The notes under the pieces were generated by a model. That model saw nothing but the letters and a program-made list of their open reading frames with translations, made no database searches and had not been told where the DNA came from. The position numbers and the translations under genes are program-made. Shown here one piece after another: positions 1-7,771 of a stretch of 64,000 bases of DNA. The stretch is taken from positions 248,001 through 312,000 of the forward strand of contig NZ_JBFAHM010000003.1 of NCBI RefSeq assembly GCF_040654195.1, given 5' to 3'. The DNA is from Hamadaea sp013361475 (lineage in GTDB: Bacteria; Actinomycetota; Actinomycetes; Mycobacteriales; Micromonosporaceae). Within the stretch, counting starts at the first letter, position 1; each line of letters starts with the position of its first letter.

Positions 1-50
1 ACGGTGCTGACGACACCCATGATCCAGGCGCGTTTCTCTTCGAATGGCAT
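1..50 (-). CDS. 5' end of a gene cut by the window edge, possible membrane protein
   Basis: Only the first 16-17 codons are visible, reading leftward from an ATG at 50. They give a short charged start (MPFEEKRAW) followed by a hydrophobic run (IMGVVSTV), which would suit the start of a membrane protein. The ATG lies 7 bases behind a good -10 hexamer, so the message may be leaderless. The function cannot be judged from this fragment. Confidence 0.4.
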   Translation of the reverse strand, partial: MPFEEKRAWIMGVVST

Positions 51-57
51 ACACATC

Positions 58-99
58 AATGTAAAGCGATCTTGACACCGTGTCAAGAATTCTTTACAT
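58..99 (-). promoter_or_regulatory. Promoter overlapping a long inverted repeat (likely operator)
   Basis: On the minus strand TTGACA (86-81) lies 17 bases before TACATT (63-58), a near-consensus housekeeping promoter, and ATG follows after 7 bases. Positions 59-99 form a palindrome: ATGTAAAG outer arms, three unpaired bases on each side, then TCTTGACAC/GTGTCAAGA around a single C. The repeat covers the whole promoter, as a repressor operator would. It also touches the stop codon of the sigma factor gene and could act as its terminator. Confidence 0.6.
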
Positions 100-1331
100 C
101 AGGCGAGCTGGTCGCGGCGGCGCGCCAGATACGCGGTCTCGGCGGTGTTGCCGGCCAGCTCGATGGCTCGGTCGTACGCCGCCCGGGACTCCTGGCTGCG
201 ACCGAGCCGCCGAAGCAGATCGGCCCGGGCCGCGTGGTACGCGTGATAGCCGCTCAGCCGGTCCCCGAGACGGTCGACGGTCGCCAAGGCCACTTCCGGG
301 CCGTCCAGTTCGGCGACGGCGACGGCTCGGTTGAGCGCCACGATGGGCGACGGGTCTATGCGTACGAGCAGGTCGTAGAGGGCGACGATCTGCGACCAGT
401 CGGTGTCGCGTACCTCGCGGGCGGAGGTGTGCACCGCGTTGATCGCGGCGAGGAGCTGGTAGCGCCCGGGGGCCACCCGAGTGGCCAGCCGTTCGCGTAC
501 CAGCTGGTGGCCTTCGGCGATCAGGCCGGTGTCCCACGCGCCGCGGTCCTGTTCGCCGAGGCTGACCAGTTCACCGTTCGCCGAGATCCGGGCGGCCCGG
601 CGGGCCTCGGTGAGGAGCATCAGCGCGAGCAGCCCGGCCACTTCGCCATCGGCGGGCAGGAGGGCCCGGATGACGCGGGTGAGCCGGATCGCCTCGGCGG
701 TGAGGTCGTGGCGAACCGGATCGGTGTCGGCGCCGGTCGCCAGGTAGCCCTCGTTGAAGACGAGGAAGAGGACGGCGAGCACGCCGGTCACCCGGGCCGG
801 GAGATCCTCACTGGACGGTACGCGGTAGGGGATGCGGGCCGCCTTGATCTTGGCCTTCGCCCGCGTGATCCGCTGCTCCATGGCGCTCTCCTGGACCAGG
901 AAGGCGCGGGCGATCTGGGGCACCGTCAGGCCGCCCAGCATGCGGAGCGTCAGCGCCACCCGGGTCTCCAGCGCGAGCGCCGGGTGACAGCAGGTGAAGA
1001 TCAGCCGGAGCCGATCGTCCTCGATGGGGCCGACCGGCTCGGGCGGATCGTCGTCGGTCAGCATCTGAGCCTCCCGGTGCTTGTCGTCGCGTTTGTTCTC
1101 GCGGCGGATCCGGTCGATGGCCTTGCGATGGGCGGTCGTGGTGAGCCAGGCGCCCGGATTCGGCGGTACGCCGTCCCCGGGCCACCGCTCGACGGCGGTC
1201 GCGTACGCCTCCGCCGCCGCCTCCTCGGCGATGTCGAGGTCGCCGAACCGCCGGGTCAGAGTGGCGACCACCCGGCCCCACTCCTCCTGGTGGGCACGGG
1301 TGATCGCCGCCCGGACGTCGGCCATGGTCAC
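99..1331 (-). CDS. ECF42-type RNA polymerase sigma factor with C-terminal extension
   Basis: This is an extracytoplasmic-function sigma factor of about 410 residues. It is much longer than a normal ECF factor (about 180) because of a large helical C-terminal domain (DUF6596/TPR-like), as in the ECF42 group. The sigma-2 region is near residues 15-80 (DIAEEAAAEAYATAVERWP, then AHRKAIDRIRRENKRDD) and the sigma-4 helix-turn-helix near 125-180 (RMLGGLTVPQIARAFLV). It overlaps the preceding DGPF gene by 4 bases through a GTG start at 1331; an ATG at 1325 is the alternative. ECF42 factors are typically encoded beside DGPF/YCII proteins, as here. What activates it is not known. Confidence 0.9.
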   Translation of the reverse strand: MTMADVRAAITRAHQEEWGRVVATLTRRFGDLDIAEEAAAEAYATAVERWPGDGVPPNPGAWLTTTAHRKAIDRIRRENKRDDKHREAQMLTDDDPPEPVGPIEDDRLRLIFTCCHPALALETRVALTLRMLGGLTVPQIARAFLVQESAMEQRITRAKAKIKAARIPYRVPSSEDLPARVTGVLAVLFLVFNEGYLATGADTDPVRHDLTAEAIRLTRVIRALLPADGEVAGLLALMLLTEARRAARISANGELVSLGEQDRGAWDTGLIAEGHQLVRERLATRVAPGRYQLLAAINAVHTSAREVRDTDWSQIVALYDLLVRIDPSPIVALNRAVAVAELDGPEVALATVDRLGDRLSGYHAYHAARADLLRRLGRSQESRAAYDRAIELAGNTAETAYLARRRDQLA

Positions 1332-1681
1332 TTGCCCGGAAGCGGCTGGAGGTCGACGCCCGCGAACGGCCGGACCTCGACCTTCCGGTTGCAGGCCAGC
1401 GAACCGTCGCCGGCGAGCTTGACCGCGACGTCGAGGTCGGCCGCCTCGACGACCCAGAAGCCCGCGAGGTACTCCTTGGTCTCGACGTAGGGGCCGTCAG
1501 TGAACAACGCCGCCCCGCCGCGGTTGTCGATGACGGTCGCCGTGCTCGGCGCGGCGAGGCCCCCGGCGAAGACCCAGTGGCCCTCGGTCTTGAGCCGGTC
1601 GTTGAACACGTCGATGGCCGCCATCTCCTCGTCGGTGGCGAGGTCGGCCGCGTCGTGGATGACGGAGAACAGGTAGTGCAT
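1328..1681 (-). CDS. DGPF/YCII-related domain protein
   Basis: This 117-residue protein belongs to the YCII-related (DGPF) family, a small ferredoxin-like fold partnered with ECF42 sigma factors. The naming motif is visible as LFTDGPYVETKEYLAGFWVVE in the middle of the protein (DGPY rather than DGPF). I place the start at ATG 1681, where GAGAGG lies 8 bases upstream, although the frame stays open further. It lies 35 bases downstream of the DHFR-like gene and overlaps the sigma factor start by 4 bases, so the three are probably one transcript. DGPF proteins are thought to feed into sigma factor control, but the mechanism is unclear. Confidence 0.88.
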   Translation of the reverse strand: MHYLFSVIHDAADLATDEEMAAIDVFNDRLKTEGHWVFAGGLAAPSTATVIDNRGGAALFTDGPYVETKEYLAGFWVVEAADLDVAVKLAGDGSLACNRKVEVRPFAGVDLQPLPGK

Positions 1682-1716
1682 CTCGAATGCCTCTCGTGGT
1701 GTCGGCGGTGTCGGGT

Positions 1717-2328
1717 TCAGTCGGCGTACTGGGGCAGACCGGCGGAGCGGTACACCTGCAGCATGACGCCGTTCGGGAAGGCTCGGGACTCGGCCAGGTC
1801 GAGCGCGAGGTCGGGGCCGGACTCGGCGAACAGCCGCCGGCCCTGGCCGAGGATCACTGGGAAGACGAAGAGGTTCAGCTGGTCGACGAGATGATTCTCG
1901 AGCAGCCAGCGGGTCAGCGTGCCACTGCCGTGGACCTGCAGGTCGCCGCCGGGCTTGGCGGCCAGCTCCCGAACGGCCGCCGCGACCTCGTCCGAGCCGC
2001 CGGACAGCACGGTAGTGCCTGCCCAGCCCGGATCGGTGAGCGTATTCGACACGACATACTTGGGTCGCGTGTTCAACGAATCGGCGATCGGGCCACTGCC
2101 CGGCGCCTGGAGTCCCCAATATCCGGCGAACAAGTCGTAAGTCCGCCGGCCGAACAGGAACGTGTCGGCGCTCGCGTAGATCTGGTTGATGTGCTCGGCG
2201 GACTCCGGGTGGAAGTATGGCCGGGCCCAGCCGCCCCGCTCGAAACCGCCGCTGCGGTTCTCACTCCGTCCGCCGTTACCCTGCACCACACCGTCGACGG
2301 TGATGTGCGTCGTGACCGTCAGCTTCAT
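1717..2328 (-). CDS. Dihydrofolate reductase family (RibD C-terminal) protein
   Basis: This 203-residue protein has the RibD C-terminal/DHFR-like fold. Visible marks are the start KLTVTTHITVDGVVQG, the LFGRRTYDLFAGYWG segment and the KPGGDLQVHGSGTLTRWLLE segment, which forms the nucleotide-binding part in this family. Such stand-alone proteins are NADPH-dependent reductases of mostly unknown substrate, distinct from folate-making FolA. It is the first gene of the operon that continues with the DGPF protein and the sigma factor, so it may be a target or effector of that regulator. Confidence 0.85.
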   Translation of the reverse strand: MKLTVTTHITVDGVVQGNGGRSENRSGGFERGGWARPYFHPESAEHINQIYASADTFLFGRRTYDLFAGYWGLQAPGSGPIADSLNTRPKYVVSNTLTDPGWAGTTVLSGGSDEVAAAVRELAAKPGGDLQVHGSGTLTRWLLENHLVDQLNLFVFPVILGQGRRLFAESGPDLALDLAESRAFPNGVMLQVYRSAGLPQYAD

Positions 2329-2446
2329 GATCGTGGCTTCCCCTTCGTGGCGGCGCTCCCGCTGAGCGGCCTCTCACCCGTACCACGAACGCACCCGTCC
2401 CGATCCGACAACGCCACCCGGACTTCTTTCGAGAGAACTGAAGCGT

Positions 2447-3539
2447 CTACTCGGGCAGCGGCCGATACAGCTCCTGAAGATCCACGAGCAGTACGCGCGG
2501 GTCCTTCGCGGCGATGGCCGTCACCTCAGCGGTAAAGCCGGCACCTCCGTAACACGCCAAAATCGTGTCATCCGTGGGATAGCCCTTGAGTGCCAGCAAC
2601 TCGCGAGCCCGCGCCAGCCGTTCGAGGTGATGACTGCCGATGACCTCGCCCCATTTCGCCTCACCGAGCGAAAGGATTCGCCGAGGACTGCTTGAGTCCT
2701 GCACGGCCAGTACCGCCACGCCGACCTCGATTTGCGTCCGGTTCGCCGGGTCGTTTACGACGCCCGATCCCACCTCTGCGGGGAAGTCGCCGAAGAGTTC
2801 GGCTCCGCTGTCGAACGCGTAGTCCCGACAGAGTGTCTCGAAATGCGGCCCGACGACCTGGGTGAGAAACGTCTGGCGCGTCGAAGCCCACACCGCTTCG
2901 GCGCGATGGATCTCCAGCTCGGACCAGCGCTTGCGCATGATCGCCTCGTAGAACGTGATCAGCGGTTCAACGATGTGGTAGCGCGAGCAACCAGGGCGAA
3001 AGAGATCAGGTTCCCGGCGGATCAGCGCACAGTCCTCAAGGACGTTGAGCGGGTGGGTTATCTGGTCGGACGTGCGGCCGATGTAACTGGCGATGCCGCC
3101 GTTCGTGGTGTTGCCGGTGGCGATGGCGGCCAGCACCGAGTGGTAGAGCGCGGGATCGCGGATGTCGGCCTCCTCCGCAAGGAGGTAGCGAGCCTCCCTG
3201 AAGAGCGGAGTTTGGGGGTTCAGTGCCGTCCGGATGACCAGGAATCGAAGTCCGCAAGGCTTTCTGGGGCGTCCCCCTGGGTGAACTCGTAGCGATAGGC
3301 CGGAGTGCCGCCCAGGACCCAGTGCACCAGGAGCGCCAGGCGAGGATCGTCGAGGCCCCAGAAGGCGGCCGCTTGGCGATAGCGAAACGGCTGAATGACC
3401 AGCTCCAGGCCCGCTCGCCCGCGCAACGGGGACTGGCCAGACAGCAGCCCGCCCATTACCGACATCGCCGACCCGCAGAGCACCAGGCGAACCGAGCTTT
3501 CCTGACCGCTGCCGCCCGGGCCGAGAGCAGGAAGCTCTT
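2447..3539 (-). pseudogene. Broken DUF234-type AAA ATPase gene (5'-truncated, frameshifted)
   Basis: The remaining sequence encodes the C-terminal two thirds of an archaeal-type AAA ATPase with a DUF234 nuclease-like tail. The sensor region (RLVLCGSAMSVMGGLLSG) and the winged helix (GGIASYIGRTSDQITHPLNV) are recognisable, followed by a tail with GEAKWGEVI. The Walker A and B parts are missing; homology stops near 3539, where DUF255-like sequence on the other strand begins. A single-base loss near 3236 shifts the frame: DFDSW is followed by a stop in one frame, while VIRTALNPQTPLFREARYLL continues in the next. Both lesions make this a remnant. Its neighbours are also rearranged, so the spot looks like a repeated insertion site. 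Confidence 0.82.
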
Positions 3540-3685
3540 GCCTTGGCGGCGCCGCCCTACCTGCGCCAGCACGCCTCCAACCCGGTGGACTGGTGGCCTG
3601 GTCCGAAGCGGCGATCGCCGAGGCCCGGGAACGCGACGTCCCGGTGCTGATCTCGGTCGGCTACGCCGCGTGCCACTGGTGCCAT
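3539..3685 (+). pseudogene. Displaced 5' fragment of a DUF255 thioredoxin-domain gene
   Basis: Read forward, these bases encode the N-terminus of the same family as the intact gene at 5716: PPYLRQHASNPVDWW, then, after a one-base loss, AIAEARERDVPVLISVGYA and CHWCH. The fragment ends exactly at the CHWCH codons and runs into a stop. Its codons are G/C-ending like the rest of the host chromosome, unlike the 5' end of the intact gene. I infer it is the original 5' end of the host gene, cut off by the insertion that follows. Confidence 0.82.
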
Positions 3686-3851
3686 TGAACGTGGACAAGC
3701 AGTAGTCCCCCGCTTGGGCCAGGGCCTTGAAGTAGTCCTTCTGTACAGCAAGGAGAGCCTGAGGTTCAGATAGACCGCGGAGGCCAGAAGTAGGGAGGAG
3801 TGGCAGGCTCCCAGATAAACTGCTAGCAGGTGCTAAGAGGGGAATAGTCCT

Positions 3852-4961
3852 TTAGCTCTCCAGCTTCTTCGAAAGTACGAGTGTCAGCTGTTGGGCGCGA
3901 ACTCGGCGTGATCCGAGGTCAGACGAGTTCCGGATACCCGACATGTATCCGTCGATAGCTTTGTCGACTTCCTCGAGTGTCATACTGAGCATTGTGGCAA
4001 GTGGTGCAGAGAGTTCACTCGATCCATTCTCGCCATTGCGTTTCCTGGAAGACACTGCGCGCTGAAACAGGTCTAGAAGGTCGCGAATCTGTGCCTTCCT
4101 TGCCAAGTCGGCATTTTTGAGCTTGTCGTGCAGTCCCCAGCAGACATGCAGAAGGGTGAACATGTCGACAATGTTCGACCACCTGGTTCGGCCGCCCCAT
4201 TTGACATTTTCACTAAGGAATGTCAGCAACTCCAAGAACTCTTCTGAGCGCTCCTGATAGTCTTCGAAATCTGCCGAGATCTTGTCGTAGCGTTCGTCGA
4301 GTTCGGTCTTCTTGTTGGACAGTCCGAAGATACAGGTGCCGAAGACCTCTGCGTAAAATTCGAGGTCGCCGCCTCGTTTGCGTCGTTCGCCGCTGAAGAC
4401 TCCGGACACGTCGCTCATTGGGTGAGCGACACAGTCTTTGAGGAAGTCGTTGAACGGGCCCGGTAACAGGGCATTTCGGAGTTCTTGATCCGTGAGCACC
4501 ATGTTGACCCTGTTGACGCGGGCGAAGACGGCGCGTACGAACTCGTCGGCGAGGTTGGACAGACGCCGAATTGGGAAGCGATACTGAAAAAATTCTTGGC
4601 GTACATCGTCGGGCAGCTCTTTGAAGTACTTTCCTTCGAACTTTTCCCTCAGCTTTTCATCCTCCAATCCATCCAGCGGGAAAAGATTGTTTAGAAACCC
4701 AAGTAGGGAGGTAAGGCGTTGCTGACCGTCAACAACAGAAGCCTTTTGCTCGCCTTCCGGCGAGGTTTCGTACGCGAGGTAGATCTCAGGAATCGGATAA
4801 CCGAGAAGGATTGTCTCCATCAAGGAAACCTTGGCGCGTTCAGGCCAAACAGCTTTGCGCTGATATTCGGGTTGAAGGATCAACTCGCCGGACTTATCCA
4901 GGGATCGAAATTCCGCAACGGTTTTCGACTCGATCTCGAACTTAAGCCCGTGATCAGCCAT
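3852..4961 (-). CDS. DUF262 (ParB/sulfiredoxin-like) protein, candidate defence effector
   Basis: This 369-residue protein begins with a DUF262 domain. The LQPEYQRKAVW segment near residues 30-40 and VVDGQQRLTSLLGFL near 75-90 are the conserved nucleotide-binding-type motifs of that family. DUF262 occurs in GmrSD, BrxU and SspE type restriction systems, usually with a DUF1524 HNH nuclease part. I see no HNH motif here; the second half is helical and unassigned. I chose ATG 4961 because GAGGAGG lies about 9 bases upstream; a GTG at 4970 is possible. It overlaps the nucleotidyltransferase gene by 8 bases, so the two are probably translationally coupled. A role in phage defence or as a toxin-antitoxin pair is inference. 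Confidence 0.8.
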   Translation of the reverse strand: MADHGLKFEIESKTVAEFRSLDKSGELILQPEYQRKAVWPERAKVSLMETILLGYPIPEIYLAYETSPEGEQKASVVDGQQRLTSLLGFLNNLFPLDGLEDEKLREKFEGKYFKELPDDVRQEFFQYRFPIRRLSNLADEFVRAVFARVNRVNMVLTDQELRNALLPGPFNDFLKDCVAHPMSDVSGVFSGERRKRGGDLEFYAEVFGTCIFGLSNKKTELDERYDKISADFEDYQERSEEFLELLTFLSENVKWGGRTRWSNIVDMFTLLHVCWGLHDKLKNADLARKAQIRDLLDLFQRAVSSRKRNGENGSSELSAPLATMLSMTLEEVDKAIDGYMSGIRNSSDLGSRRVRAQQLTLVLSKKLES

Positions 4962-5553
4962 GGTATACACCCTCCTCGATCGCGCGGTCTCGCGCGATGT
5001 TTACACTTTTTATCTGATAGTTTCTAAGGGACTTATGGTTGCGGTACAGCCGATAATTAACCTCGCAGTTTAAGAAGCCCTCCCCGAGGTCCTGGACAAA
5101 GACGTCTCTCGCGCGCGACCACTGCTCGCCGAAGGACAACCTAGGCAACACGACGTCGAGGGCGATACACTCCTCGAAAACCAGCTTACGAAGGTAGTTC
5201 TTTTTCTGGGCGAACAGTTCGTCCTCGATTATCTCTCGGAGTTCGCGCCATGCTTGGTCGAAAAGTTCTGGCGAGATCACCGCAATGTCCAGGTCTGAAT
5301 TTTCATGGAACTTCTTAAAGTTCTTTCTGGGGTTGAGGGAATAACCCAATCGGGCGCTCCCGACTAGCTGGACCGCCATCGGGTCCACACCAAGCTCGGT
5401 CGCAACCAGATGCCGCCAACGGATGTAGCTGAGTTCGTGAGGCCACGCGGCGGGCGTCCCGTCGAATAACCGGGCGGTGACAAAGTAGTCGACTTCCTGC
5501 CCCAGCGAACAGAATTCTTCCCAAAACTCGGGTAGGCCCGAAATCTCCTTCAT
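4954..5553 (-). CDS. DNA polymerase beta-superfamily nucleotidyltransferase
   Basis: This 199-residue protein shows the minimal nucleotidyltransferase signature: VGSARLGYSLNP followed by NSDLDIAVIS near residues 65-95, giving the GS motif and the first two metal-binding aspartates. ALDVVLPR near 140 may supply the third acidic residue. I chose ATG 5553, preceded by AGGGG, since the upstream codons look unlike coding sequence. It is the first gene of the two-gene cassette with DUF262. Related stand-alone nucleotidyltransferases modify proteins, RNA or nucleotides in toxin-antitoxin and defence systems, but the substrate here is unknown. Base composition is clearly less G+C-rich than in the flanking genes. 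Confidence 0.8.
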   Translation of the reverse strand: MKEISGLPEFWEEFCSLGQEVDYFVTARLFDGTPAAWPHELSYIRWRHLVATELGVDPMAVQLVGSARLGYSLNPRKNFKKFHENSDLDIAVISPELFDQAWRELREIIEDELFAQKKNYLRKLVFEECIALDVVLPRLSFGEQWSRARDVFVQDLGEGFLNCEVNYRLYRNHKSLRNYQIKSVNIARDRAIEEGVYHG

Positions 5554-5715
5554 GGTCGCCCCTGTGAGCTCTGAGCTGGTTCCCACGTAAAGTGCATCAT
5601 TGATCTGGCCGAGCTTGTCACGTGCAACATACTAGAACGTCAGTATTCGTCGGTACCGTGCAGATGGCGCTGCCCGGACGTGGCCAGGCCAACGGCGGCA
5701 TGAAAAGGTGGATGT

Positions 5716-7725
5716 GTGAACCGGCTTGCTCTTGCTACTTCGCCCTACCTCCGTCAGCACGCCGGCAACCCTGTTGACTGGTGGTCGTGGGGTGACGAGG
5801 CTATTGCAGACGCCAAGCGGCGAGATGTACCCCTGCTGATCTCAGTTGGGTATTCGAGCTGCCATTGGTGTCATGTGATGGCGCACGAATCCTTCGAGGA
5901 TCCGGTGATCGGCGCGAAGATCAACGCGAACTTCGTGGCGATCAAGGTGGACCGGGAGGAGCACCCCGACGTGGACGCGGTCTACATGGCCGCCACGCAG
6001 GCGATGACCGGCCAGGGCGGTTGGCCGATGACCGTGTTCGCGACGCCGGACGGTGAGCCGTTCCTCTGCGGCACCTACTTTCCGCGGGACAACTTCGATC
6101 GGCTGCTCGACGCGGTCGGCGAGGCGTGGCGCGATCAGCGTGAGGCGGTGCTGCGGCAGGGTGCGGCCGTGGTCGAGGCCATCGCGCCACGGCACCCGGA
6201 GACGGCGGGCGGTACGCCGATCACGGCCGACCTGCTCGGACAGGCCGCCCAGCGGCTCGTGGCGGCGCATGACGTGGCGTACGGGGGGTTCGGGGCGGGT
6301 GGCCCGAAGTTTCCGCCGCATCTGGCCATGCTCTTTCTCCTGCGCCATTTCCGGCGTACGCAGGATCAAGCAGTGCTGGAGGTCGTGCGGCACACCGCCG
6401 AGGCGATGGCCCGGGGCGGGATCTACGACCAGGTCGGCGGCGGTTTCCACCGGTATGCCGTGGACGGCCATTGGGTGGTGCCGCACTTCGAGGAGATGCT
6501 CTACGACAATGCGCTTCTCCTGCGCGTCTACACCGATCTGTGGCGGTTGACCGGTGACGCGCTGGCCGCCCGGGTCGCCCGGGAGACCTACGAGTGCCTC
6601 GTCCGGGACTTCTCCACGCCGGAGGGCGGGTTCCGGTCGGCGTACGACGCGGACACCGAAGGCGTCGAGGGCTTGACCTACGTGTGGACTCCCGCGCAGC
6701 TGGCCGAGGTGCTCGGCGACGAGGACGGCCGGTTCGCCGCCGATCTCTTCGGGGTGACCGCGTCGGGCAACTTCGAGCACGGGACCACCGTTCTCACGCT
6801 GGCCCGCGACATCGACGACGCCGATCCCGCCATACAGGACCGAGCGCGCCAGGTCAGGGCGAAGCTTTTCCGAGCACGCCAGGACCGGCCGCAGCCCGCG
6901 ATCGACGGCAAGGTCGTGGCCGCCTGGAACGCGCTGACGATCACGGCGCTGGGGGAGTACGCCCGGGTCGCCGAGGCGATGGGTGAAGACCCCGGTGACG
7001 CCGCCGAACGCGCGGAACGGGCGGCGACGCTGCTGGCCGAGCGCCACATCGTCGACGGGAGGCTCCGGCGGGTGTCCCTCGACGGCATCGTCGGCGAGCC
7101 GGCCGGCGTACTTGAGGACTATGGCTGCGTGGCCGAGGCGTTCGGCCTGATCCACCAGCTCACCGGGGCGGCGATCTGGCTGGAGCGATCCGGGGCGCTC
7201 GTCGATCTCGCGCTCGCCAAGTTCGTCGAGGACGGCCGGGTGTTCGACACGGCGGTGGACGCGCAGCAGCTGGTCATGCGGCCGGCCGACCCCACGGACA
7301 ACGCCACGCCGAGTGGGGCTTCCGCGCTGGCGAGTGCGCTGCTGGCGTACCACGCGGTGGCGGGGGAGCCGTCGTATCGGGAGCGGGCGGCGGCGATCCT
7401 CGGCCAGGTCGCCGAGGTGATCGCCCAGCACCCCCGGTTCGCCGGATACAGCGCGGCCGCGGCGGAGGCGCTGGTCAGCGGGCCGGTCGAGATCGCGATC
7501 GCTACTCCGGATCCGGCTCAGGCCGCCGATCTCACCCGGACGGCGATCAGGAACGCACCCGGCGGGGCGGTCCTCGTCGTCGGCGAACCCGATCGGCCCG
7601 GGGTGCCGCTGCTCGAGGGGCGTCCCCTGATCGAGGGGCGGCCGGCCGCGTACGTGTGCCGCGGGTTCGTGTGCGATCGGCCGGTCACCGACCCTGTCGG
7701 CTTGTCGACAGTGCTCACCGCATAG
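5716..7725 (+). CDS. DUF255 thioredoxin-domain protein (YyaL/SSP411 family)
   Basis: This 669-residue protein has an N-terminal thioredoxin-like domain with SPYLRQHAGNPVDWWSWG and the CHWCHVMAHESF motif near residues 50-62, followed by an (alpha/alpha)6-barrel of the N-acylglucosamine-epimerase type (GGIYDQVGGGFHRYAVD, PHFEEMLYDNALLL). The length is normal for the family, whose biochemical role is unsettled. The GTG start at 5716 follows AAAAGG. The gene is mosaic. Up to the CHWCH codons it uses many A/T-ending codons and afterwards almost none, so its 5' end came with the neighbouring insert. The frame is intact and the protein is probably made. Confidence 0.9.
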   Translation: MNRLALATSPYLRQHAGNPVDWWSWGDEAIADAKRRDVPLLISVGYSSCHWCHVMAHESFEDPVIGAKINANFVAIKVDREEHPDVDAVYMAATQAMTGQGGWPMTVFATPDGEPFLCGTYFPRDNFDRLLDAVGEAWRDQREAVLRQGAAVVEAIAPRHPETAGGTPITADLLGQAAQRLVAAHDVAYGGFGAGGPKFPPHLAMLFLLRHFRRTQDQAVLEVVRHTAEAMARGGIYDQVGGGFHRYAVDGHWVVPHFEEMLYDNALLLRVYTDLWRLTGDALAARVARETYECLVRDFSTPEGGFRSAYDADTEGVEGLTYVWTPAQLAEVLGDEDGRFAADLFGVTASGNFEHGTTVLTLARDIDDADPAIQDRARQVRAKLFRARQDRPQPAIDGKVVAAWNALTITALGEYARVAEAMGEDPGDAAERAERAATLLAERHIVDGRLRRVSLDGIVGEPAGVLEDYGCVAEAFGLIHQLTGAAIWLERSGALVDLALAKFVEDGRVFDTAVDAQQLVMRPADPTDNATPSGASALASALLAYHAVAGEPSYRERAAAILGQVAEVIAQHPRFAGYSAAAAEALVSGPVEIAIATPDPAQAADLTRTAIRNAPGGAVLVVGEPDRPGVPLLEGRPLIEGRPAAYVCRGFVCDRPVTDPVGLSTVLTA

Positions 7726-7736
7726 GGGTCACTTAT

Positions 7737-7771
7737 CCGGCTATGTCGGAATAGCCGGTTAGCATCGGCAC
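7737..7771 (+). promoter_or_regulatory. Leaderless-type promoter with small palindrome
   Basis: CCGGCTAT (7737-7744) and ATAGCCGG (7751-7758) form a perfect 8-base inverted repeat where a -35 element would lie. TAGCAT (7760-7765) is followed after 6 bases by the ATG at 7772, with no Shine-Dalgarno sequence. The palindrome could be an operator or the terminator of the preceding gene. Confidence 0.5.

Larger units (their letters stand above)
3686..5874. mobile_element. 2.2-kb AT-richer insert that regenerated the DUF255 reading frame
   Basis: The insert is bounded by two copies of TGCCAYTGGTGYCAT (3671-3685 and 5860-5874), which encode CHWCH. It contains the nucleotidyltransferase-DUF262 pair plus a substitute 5' end for the downstream gene. 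In the first 54 codons of the downstream gene 21 end in A or T, against 3 of the next 54, so the composition break falls at the boundary. I see no recombinase, transposase or terminal inverted repeats, so entry was probably by recombination within the DUF255 coding sequence. Positions 3700-3851 show no recognisable feature. Confidence 0.65.

Noticed and set aside
72..1490. Long plus-strand frame over the sigma factor operon
   Set aside because: It is the antisense shadow of the sigma factor and DGPF genes, whose proteins show clear family motifs.
1328..2119. A 263-codon version of the DGPF protein
   Set aside because: The upstream part is arginine-rich and lies over the DHFR-like gene; the ATG at 1681 has a good ribosome-binding site and gives the family length.
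3686..5874. Integrase-bearing genomic island
   Set aside because: No recombinase, transposase or terminal inverted repeat is visible; only the duplicated coding stretch marks the borders.
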